A stretch of 64,000 nucleotides of DNA from assembly GCA_905221615.1 (NCBI GenBank), contig CAJNDT010002057.1, forward strand, positions 372,001 through 436,000. Direction: 5' to 3'. The notes beneath the pieces are model-generated. The model made no database searches, was not told the origin of the DNA, and worked only from the letters and a program-made list of their open reading frames with translations. Shown piece after piece: positions 22,603 to 34,800 of this stretch (positions are counted from its first letter, which is position 1; every line of letters starts with the position of its first letter). The position numbers were made by a program, and so were the translations under genes. This DNA is from Symbiodinium sp. CCMP2592 (lineage: Eukaryota > Sar > Dinophyceae > Suessiales > Symbiodiniaceae).

Positions 22603-22995
22603 CCTTCGTCCCAAGGACCCAAACCAACAGAATAAGTTTGACAAATGGTTTGGCTTGCTTATACCTAGAGTCCTAGAGTTACCAAGGTACCTTAAACCTG
22701 TAAGTGTGTGTATGATTTCTTGAGGGTCATATCAGTTTTTTTTGCGGGGGTATATTGGTTACTCTAGGTAGACAAAAACCTGATTCCTAAGAACACTAAA
22801 GCTTGGCCCAGGATTCCGGGAAAGGATCCGACCTCCATAGTACCCTAAACCCCAACCCCTGAAGCCTGACCCTAAAACCCGAAACCTTAGGCTTGAAACC
22901 AGCCTCCAGATCTTGCCAGAAGCGTCGTTTGCAAGTTGAAGACAACCAGCAGCAGTTTAGGGTTTTCTTGGGATTATAGGGTTTAGGGTTTATAG

Positions 22996-23132
22996 GGTGA
23001 GGACAGCTCTACGTTAACAGGAAAGCACGATCGAACACCGAGAACCAAGATAGCCTCTTCTGTAGATATCGGAGAGCCGCACTTTTGTGGGCTAGGTGAC
23101 TTTGACTCCTTCTTGAAAAGATTTCGCTGCAC
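22996..23132 (+). CDS. Probable exon, unknown protein
   Basis: 137 nt after TATAG and before a good GTGAGG donor. It encodes GEDSSTLTGKHDRTPRTKIA, then SSVDIGEPHFCGLGDFDSFL and KRFRC, ending in phase 2. Likely belongs with the plus-strand exon chain from 23,470, though the phase does not join directly, so an exon is probably missing between. Confidence 0.45.
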
Positions 23133-23271
23133 GTGAGGCGACCTGTTCCTTGAACAGCGCCTCGGAACTGAGCTCTTGATGGCTTGTACCCAGACCCCTT
23201 GTAGAACCCTTATAGATCCCTTTAAAGGAGCCCTTATAGAACCCCTACAGATCCCCTTAATAGTTCTGCTT

Positions 23272-23377
23272 CCCAAAGGGTCCTATGTACTATTACGAGG
23301 GATACCTCCCCGGATCATAATAGTAGTTCCTAATATAGACACCCTACATTCTACCATACAGGTACTTAGGACCCTCC
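23272..23377. repeat. MITE-like palindrome, family G
   Basis: Arms AAAGGGTCCTATGTACTATT and GTACTTAGGACCCTCCG. The centre carries GATACCTCCCCGGATCATAA and ACCCTACATTCTACC. Other copies are at 37962 and 38780-38985. It lies in the intron between plus-strand exons. Confidence 0.7.
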
Positions 23378-23469
23378 GGGGTGCCCAGCTTTGCTAGCCC
23401 TGCGCGAACGCAACCTTGCTTCTCTGAGTTGCCGAGGGGGGGTACACGAAGAAGTTTTTAACCTTGCAG

Positions 23470-24720
23470 AAGGCCACCGCCCCCATCTGCAAACACCATC
23501 TTGTTGTAATGGCACAAGATACTGACAAAATCCTTCGTTTCCTTCGTAGCGCAGGTGGGATTGTCCTACCTGACAGATTTTGCAACAAAGTTATTGTCCA
23601 GTGCCTGCTGGGGTCCTACAACACATGTCGGTGCCTACGTGAGTGTCATGACATGAGCCTGTCTCAGTCTGAAGGTCTAGGTCTGTATAGTTTAGAATTT
23701 AGGGGTTTCAGGCTCAGAGTGGATCAGATACCCTCAACCATGAAACCCTGAACCCTCACATTCCCCGAATTCAAAGCTGCTCTCACTGCGGTCCACCAGG
23801 CCCCTGCGACAGCAGGCAAGGTTCAGGGATTAGGGCTTATGCGACAGCAGGCAAGGTTCAGTGATTAGGCCTCCGGGCTTGGGGTTTAGGTGTAGGAGTA
23901 ACACTTGTCATTCTACCTGTAATGCTTATAATTGAAGCTGGGCACTCCAACACCAACGAGCACAGGCCTTATAGAAGCTACTCTGCAAACATCACCACCT
24001 TGCAACAAAAGCTGGACTGCAGCACAGACCTTACCGGTAATAGGATCTTGAGATGATCTTGATGATTTCACATTTGGGACCGTTCATGTATCAAAAGCCG
24101 AATATCTTGAGTATTGTACAACCGATGAAACCTAAAACTACCTTCCTGCAGGCCCCGAGATTGGTCCTCGAAAAAACCCCACACATAATCCAACACGTCC
24201 ACCCTGTTGTCCGATAGACAGGATGCCGAGTATGATTTATCTAAGGTGTATTTCTGAGTTCAGGGATTTTGGAATATCTGGGTAGGCATCCCAAACCGAA
24301 AAAGAAATCCAAGCAACTAGGGCTGCACAACTTTATGCGCACATATTCACCGTAACCCATTCCGGTTAACACACTGCATAGACCCTAAGACCTCACGTCT
24401 CAAAAGTCTACCCTCTCAACCAAACCCTAAACCCTTATCAAACCTGTTCTTGACATCCTGAAACGCCAAAGGCTGAACTGAAAACCTAAACCCTAAGCCC
24501 TGAACACTAAACCCTAAACCCTAAACCTTAAACCGCTAAACCCTAAGCCCTAAATCCTAAACCTTTCACCCTAAACTCTAAATCATAAACCCTAAACCCT
24601 AAAACGTTCAACCCTAAGCCCTGAACCCTAAGCCGCGCTTCGGACCCAAACGACCGGGCCTCTGCTGCCATCAGCTTACTTGGTCCTGGAAAGAATGCCG
24701 CTGGCCTCTGTGAAGCTTAG
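23470..24720 (+). CDS. Four-exon chain of an unknown gene with stop
   Basis: Exons 23470-23638, 23938-24036, 24152-24245 and 24633-24720 join with consistent phases (1-1, 1-1, 2-2), end with GT donors and finish at TAG 24718-24720. Landmarks in order: HHLVVMAQDTDKILRFLRSA; RFCNKVIVQCLLGSYNTC; ANITTLQQKLDCSTDL; RPPCCPIDRMPSMIYL; SAAISLLGPGKNAAGLCEA (joined reading begins SRASDPNDRA). No domain is recognised. The agreement of four phases plus a stop is the main evidence. The 5' end is not found (22996-23132 is the likely neighbour). Confidence 0.55.
23808..23875 (+). repeat. Two-copy tandem duplication
   Basis: GCGACAGCAGGCAAGGTTCA followed by GGGATTAGG or GTGATTAGG occurs twice in tandem (unit about 36 bp) within the intron between the first and second exons of the chain. 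Confidence 0.8.
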
Positions 24721-24870
24721 TTGAGTTTACGGTTTAGGATTTAGGGTTTATAGGGTTTATGATTTAAGGCCTTTAGGGTTTAGGGTGAAAGGTTTAGGAT
24801 TTAGGGTTTAGGGTCTATGATTTAAGGCCTTTAGGGATTAGGGTGAAAGGTTTAGGATTGAGGGTTGAGG
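24480..24870. repeat. Telomere-like arrays of opposite orientation
   Basis: CCCTAAA-type repeats (24480-24640) and TTTAGGG-type repeats (24730-24870) flank the terminal exon at 24633-24720, converging on it from both sides. Confidence 0.8.
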
Positions 24871-25210
24871 GGCTTGCTTGGACAGTTGAGTGTCTTGTAT
24901 CGGCTTGAGGAAGGTGTTCTTGGGGGTGAGAGGTCGAAACTAGCATATCGGAGTTGGGGTGAGCCAACCCCCAAAAGTAGGTAAAAGAATGGCCCCAATA
25001 CCCATAAAGTTTAAAGTATACAGGGCATGCCCTGAACCTCAAACCTCTGACAGCAAAGAGCACCACCAAGCCCAGAACCGAAGCCCCAAAGAAACACAGG
25101 GCCTTAACAAATGGGCTCTGGGGTAATTATATGACTTATAGGCTTCTAAAGGTCAACATATGAACGAAGCCTAGGAATAAAAACTCTGTGTATACTTATT
25201 CATACCTTAC

Positions 25211-25307
25211 AGGGAACTCCAGAAAGTTGGAATATGGATTAATGGTAGGATCCCCTATAATTTACCTTGAAGGGGTTACGATAATGATATTCCAACTTTC
25301 TGGCTTC
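25211..25307. repeat. MITE-like palindrome, family F
   Basis: Arms CCAGAAAGTTGGAATATGG and ATATTCCAACTTTCTGG. Copies also at 33612 and 48412; the three are clearly homologous over their length. Confidence 0.85.
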
Positions 25308-26410
25308 TACTGTACCTGTGTTGTATGATGCTGGGACTCATGCGTCACCAACATTGGCCCGAGGTTCCCAAACGCGTGCGGTTCGCCTACAGAAACCAGG
25401 GCTACCCCTGACAAAGGGATTTCGGGTTTAGGGTGTTAGGATCATTCTCTTTCCAAAGCATACTGACATTGGTTGCTCTAAGTCGGTCTAAACTGCACGA
25501 TACGGCGCGGGAATCTACAGTGTTGCAATTCAAGCCTCAAGCCGCCCCAGTCACGACCACAAGAGCCGACTCCCTTCCTTCAGGAAACCCTGAACCCTGC
25601 ATGAACCCCTAAACACCCCTAAACCCTGAACCCAAACCCCTTAAGCCCAAATCCCAAAACCCCTAGACTCCCTAGACCCCTAACCCTAAACCCCTAAACC
25701 CTAAACCCTGCGCAAAAAATACTACATACGCTGAACCCTAAACCACGGAGGCGAAGGCCTTTGGTCATCTAATCAAAGTCTTCCCAATCCAAGGATATGG
25801 TCGACTGCCTGGAGTCTGGAGCCCCCTCCCCATAAAACCCTCGACCCCACACTGGATAAGCCCTGAAGCCAGTAAACCCTACAAGCCCTAATCCTACGAA
25901 CCCTGCAAACTCCTCGAAACACAAAACCCGAAAAACCCCTAAACCAGCGCACAGTCTCCCAAAGGAGCCTGCTCGCCGCGCGGCGAGGGATTTGGCAGCG
26001 CCTGAAAATCGATACTTGGATCTTTCGGTTGGCTGAAGGTGGGGGCATTCATAAGATCATACGAGCGCTTAAAGGGCCTGATCCACGCTTCAGTTCATTA
26101 TACTGGCCACGTGAGGTCGTCAGAAAAGCAGAGGGGCCGTTTTAGGGATCCTGACAACAGGCACGCTACTCTTCGGGGGTTCTTATTTAAAACGAGTGTC
26201 TCCCAACTTTGGAAACTCTCCCTGTGAATCCTGGTCACTGTGCATCTTCTTACAAATTAAGATCGAAGATGTGGAGAACTCTAAACCTTAAACCCATAAA
26301 CCCTGAAGCCCAAAACCCCAAAACTCTGGGAAGTTGTAGTCCAAGAAGGCCAGAGGGGCGAACGGAAGCTGTATAAAACAAACTAGTGCTATGGGGAACC
26401 GGATGATGAC

Positions 26411-26509
26411 CTATGGTCTCCATCGTCGTTCCTTCGTTTGGTTTAACCAGGTTTGTTTTGCGGATCTTATAAGGTAACCCAAGAAAGGAAGTACAATGGA
26501 AACTGTAGG
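26411..26509. repeat. MITE-like palindrome, family B
   Basis: Arms GGTCTCCATCGTCGTTCCTT and AAGGAAGTACAATGGAAACT, centre TCTTATAAGGTAACCC. Other copies at 31012, 38791 and 41741. Confidence 0.8.
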
Positions 26510-28257
26510 TAAACCCAAAACCCTATTCCGACCACGAAGAAAAGGAGCCTTAGTAGAACGACCCCCCCTACAACAAAAAAATACGAAGCTTCTGGTTAAG
26601 GTAAACCGGTAAACCCTGAACGAGAGAGCTCCCGGCGTCGATCGCGGATGATGCGCTGTATCTTCAATGCAGCGACATGGTCCTGATCTGGTTTCTATAG
26701 GCCCCTTGAGGGTTTAGGGCAGGGTTTAGGGGTCAGGGTCCTTAAGGCCATCCCATGGTTCTACTATTTATTATTTACACTGATAGTGGAACATGACTCC
26801 AGAAGAACACACAGGAAAACGGGTTCAGGCTTATCTAAGGCAGTGACCCGGCTCTAAACAGTCGGGGTTTGGGGGTTTTACAGGGGGAGCTTGCGGATTT
26901 TGAAGCCTACTGTAGGCGCAGGTATGAGGTTCGGGTTGGGACCCAAGCAGAGGACCAGGAAGCACTTTAGTCGCCTGGAGCTGCAAACTGGCGTTTGGAC
27001 ATGTGGTGTTTGCCGGGAAGATCGCATCGACAAGGGTGGCACCAATCTTGCACACAGCCGCAAAGTCCGCGAACCTAAACACCCGAAGCGTGGGACAATG
27101 ACTGCATCTGCACAATAAACATTGAATCCCAAACCATGGCCGGTGTTCTCAGAACATGTCAAACCAGCCACTTGAACCACAAACATCATCTAGAACGCCG
27201 CAATCATGCCCCTGAGAAGCTCAGAGAAGCTCATGCAACCTCCCAGAATGTAAGCTGCAGACCTAACCCACAACCCTCAAGAAACTTAAGCTCAAGCCTC
27301 TGAAGCCTCGAAAAGCTCCCTGGTGCTTAGCAGGGAATGGGGGAATGGATCTCTGCAGTAGTCCCTATATCATCCTCGATAATAGTCCCCATAATCCATT
27401 CCCCCACGCCCTATTAAGAACCAGACAGAAAGCTCACCCCTGAACCCGAAAACCTGCACAAAATTCACCGGGCCTTGACGAAAGCGCTGCGATCCGCCTC
27501 GCAATGCACCAGAAGCTGGCATGTGCCCGGAACAGCCGGCTGCCTTAAAACTATCATGACCTACGCTTATTTGGCAGATTGCCCTCTGGAGGGTTTAAGG
27601 CGGAGCGTCGAGGAACACCTACCGAAAATCACTGCCCGTTTGGGAGTTTTGATGCTTCATTAAGCACATTGGACTGGACTCAGCCACCGAAAGCACAAAC
27701 TTCCGATTACCTGCCTCAAAAGCAGGACCAAGCGCAGATACTCGCATCGTATCGTGTAGGTTAACAGCAACATGCAATGACTATCAGAGCAACAACCTGG
27801 CAGCAGCACCGTACAGCAACGTGGTGAAAATATCAATGACCAACAAGAGTTTTGTCAGAAATCCCCGAGGCTCATGCAATGTAAAGTGGCAGCAACGTCA
27901 GTAGTACTAACAGGACCCGTAACAGTTGTCAACAGCAGTGGTACTAGTAAGTAAAAGCAGAAGGGTAGCAGCAGGACGATCAGCACATCAATGCAGTTGC
28001 CACAGCAGCATCAGACGAGGAAGCTGCAGCACTCGCAGTAGCAGTGAAGAATCTAATAGCAAAGACAGCACAGTACTACCCGCAGCCTGAATCCCTAAAC
28101 CCTCTAGGTCCTCTAGAACTGGACATTGTAGACCCCGAACCGCAATTTGGAGGCCTACTGATTATTTCCCCACAATACTCATCTACTCTATTTACTCAGG
28201 CATCCATCTGAAATCCTACACCCTAAACCTTAAACCCTGAACCCCTAAACCCCCAGC

Positions 28258-28352
28258 GGAGGGAGGAACTTCTTGGAGGCTGCCCGCCTTCAACACACGA
28301 TGTTTGATCTGAAGGATCTTCTCCCTCGGCATGCGCAGTACTATAAGGCTGC
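28258..28352 (+). CDS. Candidate plus-strand exon with stop, unknown
   Basis: The frame reads GGRNFLEAARLQHTMFDLKD then LLPRHAQYYKAA-stop. Amphipathic and natural looking, with G/C-rich third positions. It follows a short CCCTAAA tract. No family recognised. Confidence 0.4.
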
Positions 28353-29110
28353 TTGAGCTCCGGGAGTTCGGGTTTGGGGTTTAGGGTTTGTTGTTATTTT
28401 ATTCGCTGTGTAGGGGCCTGAATATTCAGAATTGGATCTTGGGGATTTTACCGGGGCCTTAACATCTGGAATAGAATCTTGGGCTAACTCATAGCATAAT
28501 CGCTACATGCTGCCGGGAGGCACCATTTTGGTGAATATTACGAGTAGCAAATATTCTGGCCATGATGACTGCGCAAGCTTCGACAGCAGAGGACAAAACA
28601 TGGGGACCGGGTGTTGGGGCAGAGACCGCCACTAACACGGGTTGAGCAGTCTTACGAGCAGTAGAGGCTGCGATAATAGTCGCTTCCTCGCTACTATTAA
28701 ACCCCTAATATAAACATAACTCGCCGCCAGGATTTCGCGGTTTCGGGCCGACAATCGAAAGTTAATTACACACATTGTGGGGGGAGCTGGGATTGTATGA
28801 GTTTTAATAGAGCCAAAGACTATGGCAGTAGTATTCAGACCGAAGAGACCAGGTTTAAGGGTTTAGGGCTCAGGGCTAAAGCTTTAGGGCTTGGGGCTTC
28901 AGGGCTTAGGCTTTAGGGCTTAAGGTTTAGGGCTTAGGGCTTCAGGGCTTTGGGACTGCGCAGGAATTGGTCGCTGTTGACTTGTCTGACTGTACTGACG
29001 ATTTACTGTCAACCCGACTCACACCCAGATGCACCGAAACACCCCCTAATATCAAAACAAAATCCCGGAAATCTATTCTCATGTTAGTGCGGGGGAGGGG
29101 GTTTTAATAC

Positions 29111-29194
29111 TAGGGGGAAGGGATTGCTGAGGTAGACCAAACCCTCGGCCCCGAGCATCTTGAGCTTCTCCGCCACCATTGGGTCCAGACCCTC
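29111..29194 (-). CDS. Exon of unknown gene
   Basis: 84 nt, phase 0 to 0, after AAGCAG and before GTATTA. It encodes EGLDPMVAEKLKMLGAEGLV then YLSNPFPL. Strong coding composition. Confidence 0.5.
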
Positions 29195-31829
29195 CTGCTT
29201 TCGGGCTTTATGTCATTGTCGTTTAGAGCTTCAGGGTTTGGGGTTTTGGGGTTTAGAGGATTAGCTGTCGGTGAACGTTGGGCCGAAGTATCCGGGATTG
29301 GCTGGGTTCCCAGACTCCCCCGGAAGGATCTCACCAATGTAGGTTAAACGATAAACGACAAGGTGCCTTCCGAGGGGCTCCAGCCTTTTGATCCTTCAAG
29401 GGGTTGGGGAAAGCTGTATTGTATCATGAATATACACTGATTATAAAGCCGAAAGCCTCACGGCGCTTGGGGTTTGAGTTTGACTTCAGGGCGCCTGATG
29501 CCAAAGTTCTGGGTTCTGCATTTGGCATTGTGTGCTTGGGATATTGATGAATATTTGTTTCTGACATAAAGCTTCAGGCAGCGGGGATTAGGGTAACGTA
29601 GTCTGCGGCTGTTGCCAGGTGTAGCATTCTGATTCTTATGCGCAGAAAACCAGGAAACCTCTAACACTTACTGGCAAACATGGACCCAATGCACTTCACC
29701 TTAACAAACCTCAACGAATTCTAAACGGCCCTAAACCCTTGAAATATAATCCCTGATTACTCTGCAGCTCTAAGGGGTCTGAAGATCCCAGGGGCGACTC
29801 TCCTGAAGAGGGTCCAAGTATCCAGATGGCAGGGTTTCCAGTCCCCAACTCTATACTCTGATCACTGTCACCTTGAACTAACCATTTACAGGACTTCTTT
29901 CAAAACTTAAACTCGATGAGCCTTTCACTTGAGGCAAATCGTAAACCCCAAGAAAACCTGCGGCAAGGGCCTCCACATCATCGATCTCCACCATGAGATC
30001 CGGGTCCCATTTGTGGCACAGTAGCTTCAAGACCTTCTCCAAAAGACAGCAACGTTCAACCGGGGTTCAGACACTTTGAGAGTCTAATGAGGATATATAT
30101 GTAAGGATACGATGACACATCTATATGAGTATAATACGTAGGCTTGGATGTCGTTTATTGATCATTAGTGTTCAGGGCTGTGGGACTTAAGATAGGCACT
30201 AGGATGTAGGTTTGGGGTGATATGCTGCTGCTTGTCGCAAACATCTCATTCCGAGATTTGTTTTAGAGTGGAGCTCAAAAGCTGCAGAGTTGCGGCTGAA
30301 ACAGCCGTGGAACTGCGATAGGCCAGGATCCAGACCATCGAGGGTGAAGTATCCACAGATGGAAATTCTCAAAAAGAAGGCACCATCTCTGCCGAATCGT
30401 GACCCATGTACTGGTAGGACAGTTTCTTGTGCCTTACTGGTCTCCAAACTCCAGGATCTGCAGATTCGAAACTAAAGCCCTCAACCCTAAACCCCTAAAC
30501 CATAAACCCTAAACTCTAAACCCTGAACGCTACAACTTCTGAAGCCTATTTTTTTTCACCACGAGGCCCGGAGCTTCCAAATCCCCAGATTACTCTAATA
30601 GCTAAACCCTAAACCCAAGCCCATGCACCCTAAACCCGGAACCGGAAAGGAAAGCAGGGATATTTCAGAAGACAGGACCCTTGGAGGGAACTTCAACCGC
30701 AGGGTTGTTGGGATGCAGGTTTCTGGGTTTAGGCTTAGGTCTCAGGTTTTGGGGTTAGGGCTCTGGGGGTTTGGGGGCTTAGAGGGCCTGGGGGGTTTAG
30801 GGGGTTGCGGGTTCAGAGCGTTTAGATGTTAGGGGTTCCTAGAGTCTTATACAGATTTATTTGATTCCCTGTAGGGCCTCAACGACAACCCATAACTGGG
30901 TCCTGCACAATGTGACGTTGTAGGATGTTGCAAGGCCGTTTTTCGGCCGGATATCCACTGGGCTTCGAGTGGTATAATGGACCCCCAAACCCCATTGTAA
31001 CTACTAAGGCCCCTATATAGTCTCCAGGTGTTCCTTTTTGTTTAAACCAATTCTATATTATGGATCCTATAAGGTAACCCCAAAAGGAACTACAATGGAG
31101 ACTATAGGTGCATTGGAGAGATAAGAGGCGCAAGCCCCAAAAGACCTTAGGTTCTTGTTCATGACGAGCTGCATCTCCCATCTGATTGGACAGATGAGGG
31201 CTTAGGGTTCAGGGTTTAGGGTGCGATCTGCATGAACCCGTCACACGCAAAGTTTCGAACCTCGGAAGCCCAGAAACCCTCCAAACCAATTCAAACTGTG
31301 CCACCGACCCTCACTGTGAAGCCCTCAACTTGGAAACTGAAAAGAAAAGCTCAGCGAACAACGAAGCCAGCCTGTAAACAAAAAACACCACTCCGATACG
31401 TGAGAATCCCCCAAGCCACGCCGGCCTGTAGAAGAGCTGAAAGAAACGAGACCTGCGAAGTGTCTGTGCTTAGAGAGCTTTCCGGCTTTTGCCTTCATCG
31501 TGTTTCATTCATCTTTCGGGGGATACGAACCCTCGACCCGAAAGCCTAAATCCTGAATCGGAGTTTGGTTCAGGGCGGACCAGCTTTTGGAGAAGATCTG
31601 TGCTGTGGAGTGTAATGCATGGTGAAATAGGATTTAGGGTTTAGCGTGAATATACAGGAAGATGATTATTGCCATAGTAACGGTCTTTGGCAGCAGCACA
31701 AAGAAAAACATCGCTGCATGCTACATGCATACATGCAGAGTGGATAGATAGATCGGTAGATTATATAGGCACACACGATCACTTAGCCGCCCTTAGAACC
31801 AGAATAAACAACTATATATATATATATAT

Positions 31830-31860
<31 letters not shown>

Positions 31861-34800
31861 GTTGCTCATCCCCTGGAGTTCTAGCATAACAAAGCACATA
31901 ATTCCCAAGAGCAGCAAAGATCAAGTCCTGCCTCTGGGCAGACAGTGCAAAACGAGAAGCCAAAAGCGAACGCAACGGCTACGCTTCACCCACCTCCCCG
32001 GCTGCATCCACTGGCAGGTCCATGGGGCGGATGAATTTCATCGGAACTTGCGTGATCCTGAGCTTGCGGTTGGTGATATAAATCCTGCATTACCTTAAGG
32101 ACCCCAAACTATGGGAATTATGGTATATTCCTTGTTATGAGTCAGGATGTATATATAATCAACTGTTGTCGGGTTCCGGCGAATTTGAGGCTGCAGGGTT
32201 CTCGGAGTCGGGGCTTCAGAGTCTGTTTTTCAATTTCTGGGGCCACTCACTGACGTGTTGGAGTCATTCAGACAGGGATTAGTAGGATGTATCGCATTTG
32301 GGGGTTTTGGGTCGGGACTTCCATTTTTTGGGGTGGGGATAATGCGCCGAGAAGCAGAATTGAACGCAACACTTGCTGCCAAGCGAGCCAGGTGATCCTG
32401 TGGCCTTCGGGCTTATGCAGGGTTTTGGGTTTAGTAGAGTCAACACGTCCTAAATCCCAAGCCCTAAAACCCTCAAACTTGAATCCTAGACCCTGAACCC
32501 TACCTAAACCCTAAAACCCAAACCCTAGCCTCAACTGTCATAGCCCTTGTTACTCAGTCGGCGGCATGGCAGAGCCGAACTTGGGCACTGCGGCCGCTTT
32601 CCTTCGAAAGAGAGGCCGTGGATCGCAGGGGCTGTAGGGGTTTATGAGTTAACACTGGATACGGCCCCCATACAGTAGTCTATAATAGGGCTACGACTAA
32701 GGGCCTTACATATCTATATTATTAATATTATTCAACTGTTACTGAGTGGGGGCCGTACCCAAAGTTAATACACACTCTCCATGAAGGCTTCCTTTGAGGG
32801 TACCATTGGGCTTCAAGAGTTAATAAGGGCTCCATCAACAGTTCCTTGCAGAGTAATATAGGTGTACCTTTTGGGCTATGGGCTTAGGGGGGATTTGAGG
32901 TGCAGGGCTTCTGTAGAGATTCGGGTTGTAAAGACTTGGAGGTTGAGGCCTAGATTGATAGGATTTGAGGGTGCGCGGCTTTAGGTTTCCAGTCTTCTTG
33001 GTTTACATGCTTGTATGGCTTCAGCTTTCAGCAGTTCAGGGTAGGGGTTTTAGTATGTAAGCCCTCTGTACCCCTCATGAAATACTCTTCAACCTTCACT
33101 TGGGGTTGCATTGCTGTTTTGGAAGGTCTAGACTCGACTTAAGTCAGCGTGCGGCAGCTGATAAAAAGGAAGAAAAACCAGCCCAAGGGTTAAAGCCTTT
33201 AAGCCGTCAAGCCTCAAACCCTAAACCCTACAAACCCTGACATAATAACCCCAAGCCCTAAGTACAAACCCTAACATAAGAACCCTAAACCCTACAAGCC
33301 CTAACATAAGAACCCTAAACCCTACAAGCCCTAACATAAGAACACTAAACCCTACGAAAGCCCGAAAGCCTTCTCAGGCACTGGGACCTTGGGCGCTCAG
33401 CTTGTGGTTCGCAGGGCCCAGCACGCTTAATAACCAGAATAGGGCTATGGGGCCCACTATACAAATAGGTATAATAAGGAACCCCCAAAATAGTAGTGGA
33501 AAATTTTTCGGCCCCAATCAGACCCTCAGACAAAGCCCTCTAAACCCTACAATCCCCTACAAACCCCCATAGATCCTTCTAAGGAACCCTGAAGGGATCT
33601 ACTATATAAGGTAGGTAAAAGCCAGAAAGTTGGAATATGGTTATCCTAACCCTTCTATGGTAAATTATAGGGTATCCTACCAAGAAACCATATTCCGAGT
33701 TCCCTGTAGGTAGAAATCAATGATATAACGACCCCTGTCCTGGCGTGCACGTCTTCGCCCTGCCGGCTCTGCAGCTCCAAGCCGAACTTCACAGCCTGCA
33801 AGGGATTCGTTCATACTTACCCAGACCCCCGGAAGGATCCAAAAAGTAGATCCCTTAATGGGGGTTACTATAAAGTACCCTTAGTAGTATAGGCCCCCAA
33901 ATTAGGGGATCTACTTGCTAGATCCTCCCGGGGGTTTGGGTAAAGGCTGATGAAACTTAGTAACTAGGGTGAGGGTTAAGGTAACTATACTTGTAATTAT
34001 TTTAGATAACTACTTATAACCCCAATTAGGGTACTTGCATCCCTACTTACTAAGTCCCAGGACCTTCCAAGTAGGGCTGCTTAATTACGGGGCTGCATCA
34101 GGGAGAGTAACTTCTGGCGGGATGTATCTGATGAGGTGATGAGAGCTGAGAGGGCTACTATTAAGGTCCTAAAATATCTGTATTATGAATATTATCCAAC
34201 TGTTGCTGAGTGGGAGCAGTACCCAACGGGGATCGACGTCCTATGCGCTCTCGAGCTTCTAGAAGATCTTGCTAGCCAGAATGAAATACTAACGCAAATA
34301 TCATCCAAACCTCTGAAACCCCAAATCCCCAAGACCTCATCCCACAATATACGAAGCCCCTAGCTCGAATTGTAGAACTACTCTCAAGAGAAACTCTTGG
34401 TTGTGATTAGTTGGTTGCCTTAGAATACTTGAGGTTCACAATGGATCTAATCACATTGGCGAGTCTGGTACACCTCATACCACCTTGAGACCATAATACG
34501 GGGTCCTCAGTAGCTAGCATATGATTTTGGCGTATAAGTATAGCAGGGAACAGGCGCGCAATTCCGACATGTTCAGGCCTCTGCTAGTATCTTGCCGTCT
34601 AACCCTACACCCCAAACCCTAAAAACCCTAAACCCTAAACCCCCAAATCTCAAACCGTAAACATTTAAAGTAAGCCCAAAGCCCATAACCTTCCTAGACC
34701 CTCCATCTACCCTCTATTAGACCCTAAATGCCCACTATTTGGGGCCCTGTACCCTTATTTGAAGGTACAAGGAGGGTCCTGGCTCTCATCTTCCACTCCG

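Larger units (their letters stand above)
24873..29110. other. Repeat-rich DNA with plus-strand coding-like islands
   Basis: Palindromes of family F (25211-25307) and B (26411-26509) and a short one at 27345-27413; CCCTAAA DNA (25580-25720); a CAG/CAA-rich stretch (27770-28080). Plus-strand islands with G/C third positions: about 25325-25411 (HWPEVPKRVRFAYRNQGYP), 25935-26030 (PARRAARDLAAPENRYLDLS), 26621-26697 (RELPASIADDALYLQCSDMV) and 28258-28352 (NFLEAARLQHTMFDLKDLLP, stop). They may belong to one or more plus-strand genes; phases were not resolved. Confidence 0.35.

Noticed and set aside
26831..27189. Overlapping frames on both strands with Cys residues
   Set aside because: Both strands are open with similar composition (plus TGVWTCGVCRED, minus KIGATLVDAIFPANTTC). 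Could not decide, so no gene is called.
32560..32640. G/C-rich island open in several frames (MAEPNLGTAAAFLRKRG and antisense)
   Set aside because: At least three frames look equally plausible and no splice context could be fixed.
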